The notes: generated from the sequence alone by a model not told the origin. DNA of 14,637 nucleotides from Ramlibacter sp. (GCA_025351615.1 JANXVP010000321.1:1-14637); one strand, 5' to 3'. Positions 1 through 11,665 are shown, counted from the stretch's first letter. A program made the numbers and translations.

Positions 1-3417
<3,417 letters not shown>

Positions 3418-3436
3418 GTATTGGGGGGTGTGCTGG

Positions 3437-3461
3437 CCGGCTGCGCGGAGCCGGTGGTTTT
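3437..3461 (+). terminator. Possible rho-independent terminator after the histidine kinase
   Basis: A perfect 6-bp inverted repeat (CCGGCT, 6-base loop, AGCCGG) spans 3437-3454, about 20 bases after the kinase stop. After a 3-base gap it is followed by a short run of four T (3458-3461). The T tract is short, so this is a modest candidate. Confidence 0.4.
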
Positions 3462-3476
3462 GATCATCAACTGGCA

Positions 3477-3496
3477 GGATCCAGGCGCCTGGACCC
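3477..3496. promoter_or_regulatory. 20-bp near-perfect palindrome between the kinase and EAL genes
   Basis: The central 12 bases CCAGGCGCCTGG (3481-3492) are a perfect palindrome, and extending to 20 bases gives 9 of 10 pairs matched. It lies about 75-90 bases upstream of the EAL gene start. It could bind a dimeric regulator or fold in RNA; no T tract follows. No known operator is recognised. Confidence 0.25.
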
Positions 3497-3507
3497 GGCC
3501 CCTATCC

Positions 3508-3536
3508 TTCCGGCCAAGCTGAAATTGAAATAGGAT
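3508..3536 (+). promoter_or_regulatory. Weak candidate sigma-70 promoter for the GAF-EAL gene
   Basis: TAGGAT (3531-3536) matches the -10 consensus at four of six positions and lies in an AT-rich patch (gaaattgaaatagg) unusual for this GC-rich DNA. Seventeen bases upstream the -35 position reads TTCCGG, a poor match. The predicted start near 3543 would leave a leader of about 25 bases before the ATG at 3569. Confidence 0.25.
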
Positions 3537-3568
3537 GTGACTGTCGCCGACTGGTCTTCGATGCCCCC

Positions 3569-5422
3569 ATGCCCCACATAGCCCCTCCATTGCCCGCGGA
3601 TGAGGCAGAGCGCCTCGCCCACCTAGAGGACCTGGGCATCCTGGACACCGAGCCGGAGAAGGAATTCGACCGGCTGGTGCAACTCGCAGCGATCATCTGC
3701 CGGACGCCGATCGGCGCCATCACCTTCATCGACGGTCAGCGCCAGTGGTTCAAGGCCCGCGTGGGCTTCGATGTCACGGCGACGCCGCGCGACCTGGCCT
3801 TCTGCGCATACACGATTGCGGAGTCCGACCGCTTGCTGGAAGTGCGGGACACCGAAATCGATCCGCGTTTCGTCACCAACCTGTTCGGGCCGGACGTGCC
3901 CCCAGTCCGGTTTTACGCCGGCTTTCCGCTCCAGACCCGCGAAGGAAGCGCCGTCGGCGCGCTTTGCGTCATGGACGTCGTGCCACGAGCGCTGACCGCC
4001 ACCCAGCGCGAAGCCTTGTCCAAGCTCGCCCACACCGTCAGTACCCAGCTGACGCTGCGGCGCGCCCTGCGCGTCGCGACCCAGTTCGACCGCCTGACGG
4101 GCTTACCCAACTGGTTTCATTTCGAATCGCAGTTCGACCAGCGCAAGGCGGCCCGCAGCGTGGTGGTCCTGGCGCGACTCAAAACGGTCGGGCAGCTCAC
4201 CTCCGCCCATGGCTTCCGGACCGCGGACGCGATGATCCAGCAGGCAGCACAACGCCTGCGTTCCTGCGTCAAGGAAGATGCCCTGATCGGCCGCGTCAAG
4301 CGGGGCCTGTTCGTCATGTATTTCCCGGACCACGATCCAGCGGATTTCAGGCGCATCACGGCGCCGGCGCTCAGTGCATGTCTCGCCGAGCCCTACACTG
4401 TCGGTGCGCTGACGCTGATGTGCCCGGTGCACCTGGGCATCGCGATCCAGCCGGAGGACGGGGCAAAGCTGGACGACCTCGTCACCGCGGCGGACGGGGC
4501 GCTGCAACTTTCCATCGAACGCGACGAGCCGTTCATGTTCTTCGACAAGACGCTGGACAATCTGCTCAGCCGCCATTACCGGCTGGAGCCGCAGTTGCGG
4601 CGCGCGCTGCGGCAGAACGAATTCATCAACTACTACCAGCCGAAGATTGACCTTGCGACCGGGAAAATCGCCGGCGTCGAAGCGCTGATCCGCTGGGTCC
4701 ATCCCGAGCGGGGCCTGGTGTCGCCGATGGACTTTGTCCCGGCGCTGGAGTTCACCGGCCTGATCGCCGAAGCCGGGTCGCAGGTGATTCAGCGAGCCAT
4801 TGCGGACTGGTGGAAGTGGCGCGCCGCAGGGCTGGAGGCGCCGCGCATCGCCGTCAACGTCGCGGCGGAGCAATTGCGCGGCAACAACTTCGTGGCCGGC
4901 CTGCAGGCCGCCCTGGCGGCGGTGGACGGCAATCCGGCCGCGCTTTCGATCGAAGTGACGGAGAGCATCCTGATCACCAACATGGAGCGGGCCATTGAAA
5001 TCCTGTCCGAGGTGCGGGCGCTCGGGATCCCGGTCGCGATCGACGATTTCGGCACGGGTTACTCCTCGCTCGCCTATCTGGTCACGTTGCCGATCGACGA
5101 ACTCAAGGTCGATCGTGCGTTCATTCGCAAGATCACCACCGATCCCGCGTACCTGGGCATTGTCGAGACCTGCATCACCCTGGCCCACAGCCTGAAGCTC
5201 AAGGTAGTGGCGGAAGGGGTGGAAACGGTGGAGCAGGCGCAGGCGCTGCAGGCCCTGCAATGCGACCAGGCCCAGGGCTTTCTGTATAGCAAACCGGTGC
5301 CGGCCGATGAACTGGCGCGGATGCTGCCGGCCCAGGTCCGGCCACCTGTATCACCAGTAGCCGACGCCCTGTCGCCCGCGACCCAGCCTCAGGGCGGGGG
5401 AACGCTGCCCGAGGCCGCTTGA
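3569..5422 (+). CDS. GAF / degenerate GGDEF / EAL protein, probable cyclic-di-GMP phosphodiesterase
   Basis: This 617-residue protein has no signal peptide or membrane segment and is probably cytoplasmic. A GAF domain covers about residues 20-165. A GGDEF-like fold follows (about 172-325), opening with the typical FDRLTGLPN, but the active-site GGDEF is replaced by KRGLF at 244-248, so no cyclase activity is expected. The EAL domain (about 345-590) keeps the catalytic set: E371 of EALIRW, N430, E462 of EVTES, D492-D493 of IDDFGTGYSS, K513, E549 of AEGVE and Q569 before GF. It should hydrolyse c-di-GMP to pGpG, with GAF and the dead GGDEF as likely regulatory modules. The ATG at 3569 is the first good start; no strong ribosome binding site is seen. 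The tail after about 590 is Pro/Ala-rich and low complexity. It sits 151 bp after the histidine kinase, so a functional link is possible but unproven. Confidence 0.9.
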   Translation: MPHIAPPLPADEAERLAHLEDLGILDTEPEKEFDRLVQLAAIICRTPIGAITFIDGQRQWFKARVGFDVTATPRDLAFCAYTIAESDRLLEVRDTEIDPRFVTNLFGPDVPPVRFYAGFPLQTREGSAVGALCVMDVVPRALTATQREALSKLAHTVSTQLTLRRALRVATQFDRLTGLPNWFHFESQFDQRKAARSVVVLARLKTVGQLTSAHGFRTADAMIQQAAQRLRSCVKEDALIGRVKRGLFVMYFPDHDPADFRRITAPALSACLAEPYTVGALTLMCPVHLGIAIQPEDGAKLDDLVTAADGALQLSIERDEPFMFFDKTLDNLLSRHYRLEPQLRRALRQNEFINYYQPKIDLATGKIAGVEALIRWVHPERGLVSPMDFVPALEFTGLIAEAGSQVIQRAIADWWKWRAAGLEAPRIAVNVAAEQLRGNNFVAGLQAALAAVDGNPAALSIEVTESILITNMERAIEILSEVRALGIPVAIDDFGTGYSSLAYLVTLPIDELKVDRAFIRKITTDPAYLGIVETCITLAHSLKLKVVAEGVETVEQAQALQALQCDQAQGFLYSKPVPADELARMLPAQVRPPVSPVADALSPATQPQGGGTLPEAA

Positions 5423-5550
5423 GCGGCAGGCGAGGATTGGGCGGCTGGTTCCTGGCGATGCGCCGCGCAGGTGCATTGGCGGACTTGCTACGCGTTTTCA
5501 CGCGCTTCCAAGTCAGTAACGGCTCAGCTCTTGCGTGGGATAACCCCCGG
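5423..5550 (+). other. Leader region of the efflux operon
   Basis: This 128-bp gap precedes the RND operon. A short inverted repeat (GCCGCT, TG, AGCGGC; 5414-5427) overlaps the EAL stop codon but has no T tract. ACGCG occurs twice, at 5490-5494 and 5500-5504, a direct repeat with a one-helical-turn period that could be a response-regulator half-site pair. I could not find a convincing -35/-10 pair or a known metal-regulator operator. The upstream frame is open from 5419, but it would add 44 residues before an obvious signal peptide, so I treat this stretch as non-coding. Confidence 0.35.
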
Positions 5551-6807
5551 ATGGGATTACGAGGATCGATCTTGAGCGCCGGCTTGCTGCTCGCCTTGCC
5601 AATGCTGGCTCAGCGACCGGAGCCGGCCGCGGACGTGGTGTCGGTGGCTCAGGTCCTGCAAGCCGCGAGGGAAAACGTCGATGTTCTGCTGGCGCGCCAC
5701 GCCTTGGCCGCAGCCCGGGCGGACCTGGCGATTGCCGACCATCTCCAGGCTCCGGTGCTGTCTGCCAAGGCCTCATCGATCGACCTGCAGAACGGTCTCG
5801 GCGGCGGCAACCTGCTGCGCGAAAAGCGGATCGACAAGGCGATCGGTGTCGACTGGACCTGGGAGCGCGGCAACAAGCGAGAACTGCGGGCCCGCTCGGC
5901 CGGCCGCAACCTCGAAGCGGTCCGTGCGGACCTGGAAGAAGCGCAGGTCCAGCAGCAGCTGGTCGCCGCCTCCGCCTTCTACGACCTGCTGGCGGTGCAG
6001 GAGCGCATCGAGCTGGTCGAAGCCATTGGCCGCAGCGCAGCCGAAGTCGCCGCCAGCTCGCTGCGCCGGATGCGCGCCGGAGACCTGTCGCAGCAGGACG
6101 CCCTTCGCACCGAAGTCGAGTCGCAGCGCGCGGTGGCCGACCTGCAGGCGGCCAGCTCCGATCGGCAGCGGGCGCAGGCAGCGCTCACGCTGGTGACTGG
6201 ATTGGCCCCTCCCCTGAGCGCGGAAGCGGTCTGGCCCGCGCTGGGGTATCAGGTCGCCCCGGCGCAGCCGATCGGAACCCGTACCGACGTCCGCGCCGCG
6301 CAGCAGCGCGTCCAGGCCGCACAATTCGCCCTGGACGGCGCCATGGCCCTGCGCCACAACGATGTCACCCTGGGCAGCTCCATCGACCATTTCCCGGGCA
6401 CATCGACCCGCCAGCTCGAGCTTCGCGTGCAAGTGCCACTGAACGGGCTGCTGGGGAGCTACGGCTTCCAGGGCGAGATCGACCGGGCGCGCGCCCAGCT
6501 CGCGCAGGCAGAACAACAGCTCGTGAAGGTCGAGCGCAGCGCCGCTGCCGATTCGCGGCGCCTGCAGTTCGATCTCCAGGCCGCGGCTGGCCGTGCCGCG
6601 CTCTACCGGGATTCGATCGTGCCGCAGGCACGCAGGATCGCCGGCATGGCCGACCTGGCGTATGGCAAGGGCGCAATGTCGCTCACGGACCTGATCGATG
6701 CCCGGCGTACCCTGCGCAACGTCCTGCTGGAAGACGTTGCGGCGCGTGCCGATCATGCCCGGGCCATTGCCGCCTGGCAGGTTCGAAACGCGGCTGTCCA
6801 GCCTTGA
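5551..6807 (+). CDS. Outer-membrane efflux protein (TolC/CzcC-like) of an RND system
   Basis: I chose the ATG at 5551, giving 418 residues, because it places a Sec signal peptide (MGLRGSILSAGLLLALPMLA) at the N-terminus; the frame is open further upstream to 5419 without one. No lipobox Cys is present. The mature part has the outer-membrane efflux protein pattern: two long, Ala/Gln/Arg-rich helical segments (about residues 30-200 and 240-410) separated by shorter stretches able to form beta-strands, consistent with the repeated TolC half. It would trimerise as the outer-membrane channel and export tunnel of the pump. The next two genes encode the adaptor and the RND pump, in the czcC-czcB-czcA order. 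Sequence alone does not give the substrate. The family call rests on architecture and context more than on a single motif. Confidence 0.85.
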   Translation: MGLRGSILSAGLLLALPMLAQRPEPAADVVSVAQVLQAARENVDVLLARHALAAARADLAIADHLQAPVLSAKASSIDLQNGLGGGNLLREKRIDKAIGVDWTWERGNKRELRARSAGRNLEAVRADLEEAQVQQQLVAASAFYDLLAVQERIELVEAIGRSAAEVAASSLRRMRAGDLSQQDALRTEVESQRAVADLQAASSDRQRAQAALTLVTGLAPPLSAEAVWPALGYQVAPAQPIGTRTDVRAAQQRVQAAQFALDGAMALRHNDVTLGSSIDHFPGTSTRQLELRVQVPLNGLLGSYGFQGEIDRARAQLAQAEQQLVKVERSAAADSRRLQFDLQAAAGRAALYRDSIVPQARRIAGMADLAYGKGAMSLTDLIDARRTLRNVLLEDVAARADHARAIAAWQVRNAAVQP

Positions 6808-6829
6808 TTTTCTCCTCGACCTCCTCTGC

Positions 6830-8050
6830 GTGAACCCATTCAAACTCCTCTTGCTCACGGCGCTCCTGCTGGCGCTGGGCGCCTGCCATGACGCGCCCGC
6901 GCCCCCCATCGAAGCGCCTGCGCCCATCCTGCAAGGCACACAGCTGCACTTTCCGCCCGGCCATCCGCAACTTGCGCAGCTGGGCATCGCAGCGGCTTCC
7001 GCCGGCAAGGCGGTGACTGTGGACCTGCCGGCCCGCCTCGTGTGGAACGAGGAGCGCACGCAGCGGATCTACGCGCCCTTTGCCGGGCGGGTGGTCCGCA
7101 TCGCGGCCGACGTCGGCCAGAGCGTGAAACCGGGGATGGTCCTGGCGCAACTTGCCTCCCCTGATTTTGGCGTCGCGCAAGCCGAAACCGCGAAGGCGCA
7201 GGTGGACGCGGATCTGACGCAGAAGACCTTGCAGAGGCAGCGCGAACTGTTCGAGGCCGGCATCATCGCCCGCAAGGACGTCGACCTGGCCGAAGCCGAT
7301 GCGGCGCGGTCCCATGCGGAAATTCGTCGCGCTGAAGCTCGCACCCGCCTCTACGGCGGGACGTCGGGGGCCGTCAACCAGAGCCTTGCACTGACCGCGA
7401 GCATCTCGGGCCTCGTGGTCGAGCGCAACCTCACGCCTGGACAGGAACTGCGACCGGACCAGACCGGACCGGGCATGCCGCCCCTGTTCGTGATCAGCGA
7501 CCCGACCTCGCTCTGGGTGCAGATCGACGCCCGGGAATCGGAAGCGCTCACGCTGCGGCCCGGCGCGGTGTTCGAACTGATCGTGCCGGCGCTGCCGGGC
7601 CAGAGCTTCGAAGGCAAGGTCACGGCCGCCGCCGACTTCATCGATCCGGCGACGCGGACCATCAAGATCCGCGGGCTGATCGCCAATGCCCAACGCAAGC
7701 TCAAGGCCGAGATGCTGGCGACGGCCCGGGTGGAACGGACTCTCGGCTCCGGAGTGCTGATCCCGGCCCAGGCCGTGTCGCTGCTTGGCACGCGCCACTC
7801 GGTCATGGTGCAGGTTCAGCCCGGCGTTTTCGAGCCACGCGATGTGACCCTCGGCTACCAGGGGCCACGTGACGTCCTGGTGACCCAGGGGCTGGAGGTT
7901 GGCGAGAAGGTGGTCAGCGAAAATCTGCTGTTGCTGATGCGCCAGTACCGGATTTCGCAGGACACGTCCAGGCCGGCAGCCGAGCCGGCAAGCGGCGGGG
8001 CAAGCAATGCGGTCCCGGGTGTGCGGCCCGCGGCATCGGCGGCGCGATGA
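6830..8050 (+). CDS. Periplasmic adaptor (membrane fusion protein) of a heavy-metal RND system, lipoprotein
   Basis: The frame is open from 6698, but the GTG at 6830 is preferred: it begins 22 bases after the outer-membrane factor stop and starts a lipoprotein signal peptide ending in the lipobox LGAC (Cys19). The product is 406 residues. A barrel-sandwich (lipoyl-like) half appears at RIYAPFAGRVVRI and its partner at LTASISGLVVERNLTPGQ. The two flank an alpha-helical hairpin (about residues 118-182), followed by beta-barrel and membrane-proximal regions (DPTSLWVQIDA, then GVLIPAQAV). This is the CzcB/CusB-type adaptor order. It would be acylated at the inner membrane and link the RND pump to the outer-membrane channel. 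The C-terminal 30 residues are Ala/Pro/Ser-rich. I see no His-rich metal-binding N-terminal extension. The next gene overlaps by 4 bp (ATGA), implying translational coupling. Confidence 0.88.
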   Translation: MNPFKLLLLTALLLALGACHDAPAPPIEAPAPILQGTQLHFPPGHPQLAQLGIAAASAGKAVTVDLPARLVWNEERTQRIYAPFAGRVVRIAADVGQSVKPGMVLAQLASPDFGVAQAETAKAQVDADLTQKTLQRQRELFEAGIIARKDVDLAEADAARSHAEIRRAEARTRLYGGTSGAVNQSLALTASISGLVVERNLTPGQELRPDQTGPGMPPLFVISDPTSLWVQIDARESEALTLRPGAVFELIVPALPGQSFEGKVTAAADFIDPATRTIKIRGLIANAQRKLKAEMLATARVERTLGSGVLIPAQAVSLLGTRHSVMVQVQPGVFEPRDVTLGYQGPRDVLVTQGLEVGEKVVSENLLLLMRQYRISQDTSRPAAEPASGGASNAVPGVRPAASAAR

Positions 8051-11000
8051 GGCGGCTGATCCAGTATGCGTTGCATCAGCCGCTGTTCATCGTGCTGGGC
8101 ACGCTACTGTTCACGATGGCGGGCGTCATCGCCTTCAACAACCTCTCGGTCGAGGCCTTTCCGGACGTCACCGATACCCAGGTCACGGTCATCGCGCTGT
8201 ACCCCGGACGCGCCGCCGAGGAGGTGGAACGGCAGGTGACGCTGCCCATCGAAGTCGCCCTGTCGGGGCTGCCGAATTCGATCCGCGTGTTCTCCCACAC
8301 CCAGTTCGGCCTGTCCTTCACGGTGGTGACCTACGACGACAAGGCAGATGTGCTGGCGGTGCGGTCGCAAGTCAATGAGCGGCTGCGCGGCATCGACCTT
8401 CCCGTGGGGGTCGAGGCGACCATCGCGCCCAATGCGACGCCCGTGGGCGAGATCATGCGGTACCGGATCAAGGGCGACGGGCAGACGACCACCGAGCTGC
8501 GCACCATCGAGGACTGGATCATCGAGCGGTCCTTGCGCCAGGTGCCGGGCGTCGCCGACGTGGTCGCCATGGGCGGCTTCATCAAGCAGTACGAGGTTCA
8601 GCCCGATCTCGACAAGCTGCGGGCCGCCAAGCTGACCTTCCAGAACCTGCTGGACGCGCTGGGCCGCGGCAACTCCAATGCCGGAGGCAGCTATGTCGCT
8701 CAGGGTGCGCAGCAGTATGCGATCCGCGGCATCGGGCTGCTGCAGTCCCCCGACGACATCGGCCGGATCGTGGTTTCAGCCCGCGGCGGGACGCCGATCC
8801 TGGTGCGTGACCTGGCCGAAGTGAAGATCGGCTCCGTTCCCCGCCTGGGAACGATGGGCCAGGACCGCGACGACGACATCGTCAATGGAATCGTGGTGAT
8901 GCGAAAGGGCGAGAACCCCAGCGTGGTGTTGCAGGGCGTCAAGGCCCGAATCGCCGACCTCAATGCCCGGGGCCTGCCCAAGGGCGTGCAGATCGTGCCC
9001 TATTACGACCGCACCTGGCTGATGGGCAAGACACTGTCGACGGTGTTTCGCAACCTCGTCGAGGGCGCTTTGCTGGTGGCGCTGGTGCTCTACCTGTTCC
9101 TGTCCAACCTGCGCGCCAGCCTGGCCGTGGTGGTGGTCATCCCGCTGGCGCTGCTCGCCACCTTTCTGGGCCTGAAGATCATGGGGGTGCCGGCGAACCT
9201 GCTGTCGCTGGGCGCAATGGACTTCGGCATCATTGTCGATGGCGCGGTGATCGTGGTCGAAAACATCATGCACCGGCTGGCGGAGAAGGGCGAGGGCATG
9301 TACGAAGGCCAGCGCCGCAACGTCATCATCGAAGCCGCCAACGAAGTCGGGCGGCCGACGCTGTTCTCGATGCTGATCATCATCGCCGCGCACATTCCGA
9401 TCTTTGCGCTGCAACGGCATGAGGGACGCATCTTCCAGCCGATGGCCCTGTCGGTCACGACCGCGCTGGTGGGCTCGCTGGTCTTCTCGCTGACGCTGGT
9501 ACCGCTGCTGGCTTACTGGATGCTGCGCAAGAAGCTGCCGCACCAGGACAACCGCATCGTCGCAGTGAGCAAGAGCCTGTACGCGCCGGTGCTCGCGTGG
9601 GCGCTGGAGCGGCGCCGGCTGGTGGTCGCCATCGCGCTCGCCGTCTTTGCGATCGCGATGGTCGCGGCCTCGCGACTGGGCTCCGAGTTCCTGCCGGAAC
9701 TCAACGAGGGGACGATCTGGATCAATTTGCGCCTTCCCTCAAGCGTGTCGAATGACGAGGCGACGCGGATGATGCGCAACGTGCGTCTGGCGCTGCTTCG
9801 CGTGCCCGAGGTCCGGACCGCGGTGTCCAAGGCGGGCCAGCCCGAGGACGGCACCGATCCGAAAACCATCAGCATGGCGGAAATCTTCGTCGATTTCAAA
9901 CCGGCGGAGCAATGGCGGGCCGGCGTGACCAAGGAACAGCTGATCGACGAGATGGACCGGGCTGTCTCGGCCATTCCGGGCATGGAGCCGAGTTTTTCGC
10001 AGCCGATCCGCGACAACGTGCTGGAATCGATCTCCCAGATCGACGGTCAGATCGTGATCAAGGTGGCTGGCGACGATCTCGCCGAGCTGCGCAAGACGAC
10101 CGAGGCGGTCGAGCGCGAGATCAAGCAGGTCCGTGGCGTCTACCGCGCCGAGATCGACCGGCTTGGCGAGCTGCCCCAGCTGGTGATCGATATCGACCGC
10201 GACCGGGCGGCCCGGCTCGGGCTGAACGTGCAGGACATCCAGGACGTGATCGAGGCCGCACTGGCTGGCAAGTCCGCCACCCAGATCTGGGAAGGCGAGC
10301 GCAAGTTCGCCGTCGCGGTGCGCCTGCCCGAAAGCCGGCGCGCCATCGCGGCCCTGCCGCAAACCCTGATTTCGACGCCCGACGGAGGCTATGCCCAGCT
10401 GGGCAGCGTCGCGATGATCCGGGAGGCCAGTGGAGCGATGAACATCGCGCGCGAAGCCGGCCGCCGGACCATGGCGGTGGGCATCTTCATCAAGGACCGC
10501 GACATGGGGTCCGTGGTGGCGGACATGAAGGAGCGGATCGCGCGTAACGTCAAGCTGCCGGAAAGCTACACCGTGAACTGGTCCGGCGAATTCGAGAACC
10601 AGGAGCGTGCGATGAAACGACTGTCGGTGGTCGTGCCGATTTCGCTGCTGCTGATTTTCGTGCTGCTGTTCGACGCCTTCAAGTCGTTCAAGATGGCGGC
10701 CCTGATCCTGATCAACGTTCCACTCGCACTGATCGGGGGTTTCGTGGCGCTCTGGATCTTCACGATTCCGCTGTCCGTCTCGGCCGCCATCGGCTTTATT
10801 GCACTTTCGGGCCAGGCCGTCCTCAACGGCGTTGTGATGCTGTCGGTGTTCCAGCAGCTGCGCAACGCCGGCCACACCGTCATCGAAGCGGTCACGCTCG
10901 GCTCGATGCAGCGGCTGCGTACTGTCCTGATGACGGCGATGCTGGCGGCGCTGGGCCTGCTGCCGATGGCGCTGTCGCACGACATCGGCTCGGAAACCCA

Positions 11001-11124
11001 GCGCCCCCTGGCCATCGTGGTGATCGGAGGCCTGATCACCGCGACGCTGCTGACACTGGTCGTGCTGCCCGTGCTGTACGTCGCATGGTTTTCCCGCGAC
11101 CAGTCGAACCCAGTGAGAGCATGA
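8047..11124 (+). CDS. Heavy-metal efflux RND transporter, CzcA/CusA family inner-membrane pump
   Basis: At 1025 residues this is full length for the HME-RND family, with the usual layout: TM1 near 12-31, a large periplasmic loop, TM2-6 (about 336-495), TM7 near 524-542, a second periplasmic loop, and TM8-12 (about 870-1015). The N-terminal block with VEAFPDVTDTQV and YPGRAAEEVERQV is typical. TM4 carries the CzcA-type signature MDFGIIVDGAVIVVEN with D392, D398 and E405, matching the D/D/E triad needed for proton-driven export in CzcA. M610 (KTISMAEI) may match one methionine of the CusA Cu/Ag triad, but the second triad position appears to be Glu660 (VLESIS), as in CzcA-like pumps. It would export a divalent or other metal ion from periplasm or cytoplasm by proton antiport. 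Cu/Ag specificity is not supported; Zn/Co/Ni/Cd is possible but unproven. Confidence 0.92.
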   Translation: MRRLIQYALHQPLFIVLGTLLFTMAGVIAFNNLSVEAFPDVTDTQVTVIALYPGRAAEEVERQVTLPIEVALSGLPNSIRVFSHTQFGLSFTVVTYDDKADVLAVRSQVNERLRGIDLPVGVEATIAPNATPVGEIMRYRIKGDGQTTTELRTIEDWIIERSLRQVPGVADVVAMGGFIKQYEVQPDLDKLRAAKLTFQNLLDALGRGNSNAGGSYVAQGAQQYAIRGIGLLQSPDDIGRIVVSARGGTPILVRDLAEVKIGSVPRLGTMGQDRDDDIVNGIVVMRKGENPSVVLQGVKARIADLNARGLPKGVQIVPYYDRTWLMGKTLSTVFRNLVEGALLVALVLYLFLSNLRASLAVVVVIPLALLATFLGLKIMGVPANLLSLGAMDFGIIVDGAVIVVENIMHRLAEKGEGMYEGQRRNVIIEAANEVGRPTLFSMLIIIAAHIPIFALQRHEGRIFQPMALSVTTALVGSLVFSLTLVPLLAYWMLRKKLPHQDNRIVAVSKSLYAPVLAWALERRRLVVAIALAVFAIAMVAASRLGSEFLPELNEGTIWINLRLPSSVSNDEATRMMRNVRLALLRVPEVRTAVSKAGQPEDGTDPKTISMAEIFVDFKPAEQWRAGVTKEQLIDEMDRAVSAIPGMEPSFSQPIRDNVLESISQIDGQIVIKVAGDDLAELRKTTEAVEREIKQVRGVYRAEIDRLGELPQLVIDIDRDRAARLGLNVQDIQDVIEAALAGKSATQIWEGERKFAVAVRLPESRRAIAALPQTLISTPDGGYAQLGSVAMIREASGAMNIAREAGRRTMAVGIFIKDRDMGSVVADMKERIARNVKLPESYTVNWSGEFENQERAMKRLSVVVPISLLLIFVLLFDAFKSFKMAALILINVPLALIGGFVALWIFTIPLSVSAAIGFIALSGQAVLNGVVMLSVFQQLRNAGHTVIEAVTLGSMQRLRTVLMTAMLAALGLLPMALSHDIGSETQRPLAIVVIGGLITATLLTLVVLPVLYVAWFSRDQSNPVRA

Positions 11125-11149
11125 CCGGTTGGACTTCGCGCGGCTGAGA

Positions 11150-11178
11150 TTGCGCAAGCGCAAGGCGTCTGCTAACCT
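11150..11178 (+). promoter_or_regulatory. Candidate promoter with a palindrome over the -35 box, upstream of the small lipoprotein gene
   Basis: TTGCGC (11150-11155) and TAACCT (11173-11178) are spaced by 17 bases, and a TG lies one base before the -10 (extended -10). Each box matches consensus at only three of six positions. The -35 is the left arm of a perfect inverted repeat TTGCGC-AA-GCGCAA (11150-11163), a plausible operator. Transcription would start near 11185, about 35 bases before the ATG at 11220. Confidence 0.4.
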
Positions 11179-11219
11179 GAAGTCCACGCTACGCCAACAT
11201 TCATCGTTCGAGGTGCCCC

Positions 11220-11663
11220 ATGGGTCTTGCCGCAATCCGTCGATCCCTCCTGCTCATTGCAGCAGCCGTTCTGCTCACTGCGTGCGGGGGAGGGGGCAGT
11301 GACAGCGGTCCGCCCCTGCTTGAGATCGGCGGGATCATCAACGGGCGGCCAATCGGAGGCTTTGTCGCTCTTCCGGGAAGTCGCCAGGCCATCCTGGTCC
11401 CGTTTGGCCAGTCCTTTGAACTGGACGCGAACCGGCCGGTTTCCTGGAGTGTCATCGTCGCCGGGACCGTCGTCCCGGGAACCGGAAACACGATCACGGT
11501 GGCTGGCACCAGCGTCCAGGAGACGCTGATCAACGACTTTCAGTTTGCTGCAACCACCTTCGGGTTCGCCCCCGTCCCCTCCCCGCTTCAGGTCACGGTT
11601 GTGGCGACTTCTCGAGAGGATCCCGGGCAGGTGACCATGGTCGACGTGCTGGTTGGAAACTGA
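11220..11663 (+). CDS. Small predicted lipoprotein of unknown function
   Basis: This 147-residue protein begins with a lipoprotein signal peptide (positive start, LLLIAAAVLL core, lipobox LTAC with Cys22), followed by the flexible linker GGGGSDSG common in Burkholderiales lipoproteins. The mature part is rich in Val, Thr, Gly and Pro with short alternating hydrophobic stretches (FVALPG, SWSVIVAGTVV, LQVTVVAT), suggesting a small all-beta domain; this is an inference from composition. I recognise no family and see no Cys/His/Met metal-binding cluster. The start is well supported by a GAGGTG ribosome binding site at 11210-11215, 4 bases before the ATG. The 95-bp gap and its own candidate promoter argue against simple membership in the upstream efflux operon, though read-through is possible. 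Confidence 0.8.
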   Translation: MGLAAIRRSLLLIAAAVLLTACGGGGSDSGPPLLEIGGIINGRPIGGFVALPGSRQAILVPFGQSFELDANRPVSWSVIVAGTVVPGTGNTITVAGTSVQETLINDFQFAATTFGFAPVPSPLQVTVVATSREDPGQVTMVDVLVGN

Positions 11664-11665
11664 TT

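Noticed and set aside
5419..5550. N-terminal extension of the outer-membrane factor by 44 residues
   Set aside because: It would bury the signal peptide that begins at 5551 and has no similarity to the family.
6698..6829. N-terminal extension of the adaptor protein overlapping the outer-membrane factor gene
   Set aside because: The lipoprotein signal peptide begins at the GTG at 6830; the extension is the out-of-frame 3' end of the preceding gene.
9739..11235. 498-codon minus-strand frame opposite the RND pump
   Set aside because: Antisense shadow of a well-supported pump gene; composition is unnatural (His/Arg/Asp-rich) with no domains.
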